From assembly GCF_001641755.2 (NCBI RefSeq), contig NZ_LRFG02000002.1, forward strand, positions 372,001 through 436,000: a DNA stretch of 64,000 nt, written 5' to 3'. A program made the translations under genes and the position numbers. Below the pieces are notes generated by a model. That model made no database searches, was not told where the DNA came from, and worked only from the letters and a program-made list of their open reading frames with translations. How positions within the stretch are numbered: the stretch's first letter is position 1; each line of letters opens with the position of its first letter. Positions 62,903-64,000 of the stretch are shown here, in pieces. The stretch is from Microbulbifer flavimaris (GTDB lineage: Bacteria; Pseudomonadota; Gammaproteobacteria; Pseudomonadales; Cellvibrionaceae).

Positions 62903-64000
62903 CTAATGGCGCTTCGCGAGAACCAGGATGTTACGCGGTGTAAGCTCGCGATCACAGAATTCTCCCAGCTCAACCTGCGCACCGGATTCGCAGAGAAACA
63001 GTGCCCGGTCGAGAACCAGCCACAACTCCAACGGCCGGCGGAATACATGGGTTACCAACTCCATGCGTCGCACCTGACGCAGCCGCTGCAGGCCGCGAGC
63101 CAGCCAGCGTTGCTCGTCGATGACCGCCGGCAGCTCCAGTTCCTTTCGCGCTGCGGCCCAGCGGGCAAACTCCGAGAAGCTCCCCTTTAACAGGCTCTTG
63201 CGGATATTGGGCACCGGCAAATAGTGGTCTTCACCGCGGATCTCCCGCTGCAGCTCATCGAAGGCCAGTCGCCAGTGCAACTCGCTCTCCCTGAGTCGGC
63301 GTACGCCAGCCCCCGCGGTCACCGTTTCCTGCAGCGGCAGTTGCAGGTCTTCCCTGCCGAGACGCACTGCCGCCATTCCACCGGCCTGCGACATCGGTAC
63401 GTACTCCTCTGAGCGGATCAGGTGATAACAACAGGGGGACAATGCCAGCTGCGCGCCGCCGTTTTCTGCCCAGTGTTGCATCAGGGTGGTGTGCAGGTCG
63501 CCGCAGGCGTGCAGGGCCACGGCGTGGCCGCCGGGCCTGACCCATCCGGAGGCATCGGAAGAAAAGGCATCACAGTGCACAAAGCGCATTGGTATTGCCA
63601 ATCGCCGGGCCAACGTCTCGCCCTCTTCACAGAGGCGGGATTGCCATTCCAGGCTGGTGACCGGCCGCTGATCCAACGCGGCCAGCAAACGGCCCAGATG
63701 CCCCTTGCCCGCGCACCACTCCAGCAATGGGGCAGAACTTGGGGCGAGGCAACCAGCAAAGGCGAGGATCTGCTGCCACTTGCGCCCGGGGATACCGTGA
63801 TCGAGTCGCTCGGGTGGGGAGACTTCACGGGTAGAGAGGCGCGGCAGTGCACAGAGCGCCTGCAATTGCCCGCCTTCCGCGATCCAGGGGGACAGCCAGC
63901 GCACGGCCGCCACCGGATCACGCTGCAGGCTCAGGAGCTCCGCATCCGGGAGGGCATCCAGCGTCTCGCACAGCTGCGGGTGACTGCCCTGCCAGCAATA
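62903..64000 (-). CDS. SAM-dependent methyltransferase (5' end beyond window)
   Basis: Partial gene open to the right edge of the window; at least 365 residues. A methyltransferase Rossmann core is visible: PLLEWCAGKGHLGRLLAALD (motif I), SLEWQSRLCEEG, VALHACGDLHTTLMQHW, and the LSPCCYHLI segment typical of the Methyltransf_32-type family of putative RNA methyltransferases. A GTG at 63913 is internal: the frame continues upstream with protein-like sequence (LLSLQRDPVAAVRWLSPWI). The substrate is not assigned. Confidence 0.85.
   Translation of the reverse strand, partial: YCWQGSHPQLCETLDALPDAELLSLQRDPVAAVRWLSPWIAEGGQLQALCALPRLSTREVSPPERLDHGIPGRKWQQILAFAGCLAPSSAPLLEWCAGKGHLGRLLAALDQRPVTSLEWQSRLCEEGETLARRLAIPMRFVHCDAFSSDASGWVRPGGHAVALHACGDLHTTLMQHWAENGGAQLALSPCCYHLIRSEEYVPMSQAGGMAAVRLGREDLQLPLQETVTAGAGVRRLRESELHWRLAFDELQREIRGEDHYLPVPNIRKSLLKGSFSEFARWAAARKELELPAVIDEQRWLARGLQRLRQVRRMELVTHVFRRPLELWLVLDRALFLCESGAQVELGEFCDRELTPRNILVLAKRH

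Noticed and set aside
1-64000. tRNA or rRNA genes
   Set aside because: I looked for T-loop GTTCGA-type segments in a cloverleaf context and for rRNA motifs and found none; a short GGTTCGA at the left edge has no matching acceptor stem.

Overview
The window looks like chromosome from a marine or halophilic gammaproteobacterium, probably Cellvibrionales and perhaps Microbulbifer-like. This is inferred from gene content and order: a complete ectoine operon with its own aspartokinase, the nrdR-ribD-ribE-ribBX-ribH-nusB-thiL-pgpA block, xseB-ispA-dxs, an FNR/HemN microaerobic block, and a large pullulanase. Most of the window is GC-rich. No rRNA, tRNA, CRISPR array, insertion sequence or prophage was recognised.

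Layout. 0.3-7.6 kb: on the minus strand ectABC, ectoine aspartokinase, a membrane TPR protein overlapping it by 13 bp, and a sodium:solute symporter; a divergent MarR-type regulator (EctR) with palindromic operator candidates in between. 8-15 kb: a phospho-signalling cluster of an FHA protein with a probable winged-helix C-terminus and two membrane Ser/Thr kinases. The second kinase changes abruptly to AT-rich DNA after its membrane helix. A 154-aa unknown gene converges on it with no gap. 15.7-24.1 kb: a long PLP enzyme, a REP/BIME-like array, a periplasmic S1C protease, a membrane FHA protein, hisC with a TTG start, mepA and ddl. 24.1-32.7 kb: an HNH nuclease, two small-RNA loci, a PQQ-type dehydrogenase with cytochrome c, xseB-ispA-dxs and a DUF885 protein. 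33-38.6 kb: a TlpA-like protein, rsgA and pullulanase. 38.9-46.3 kb: riboflavin, thiamine and lipid housekeeping genes. 46.4-51 kb: a PotD-like binding protein, a Tat-type amine oxidase and glyA. 51.2-56.9 kb: outer-membrane proteins, hemerythrin, FNR and HemN with FNR boxes. 56.9-64 kb: valine-catabolism genes, ettA, a hybrid histidine kinase and a methyltransferase running off the right edge.

The most notable find is at 25.1-25.75 kb on the minus strand: two tandem, related, non-coding loci that look like CsrB/RsmZ-type regulatory RNAs. One carries about 17 GGA motifs and the other 5. The motifs lie largely in loops of small hairpins. Both loci end in near-identical Rho-independent terminators. 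Both have a matching -10 box and an 18-bp palindrome of the GacA/UvrY type about 64 bp upstream of the predicted start. Separately, five dispersed elements of about 125 bp (four plus-strand, one minus-strand) fold into long hairpins. Their arm sequences differ completely between copies but pair within each copy. Each carries two AGGGA motifs, one close to the CsrA SELEX consensus. Together these suggest a Csr/Rsm post-transcriptional network written into both the RNAs and the repeats of this genome. The sRNA call is strong on sequence grounds; the link between the repeats and CsrA is a hypothesis.
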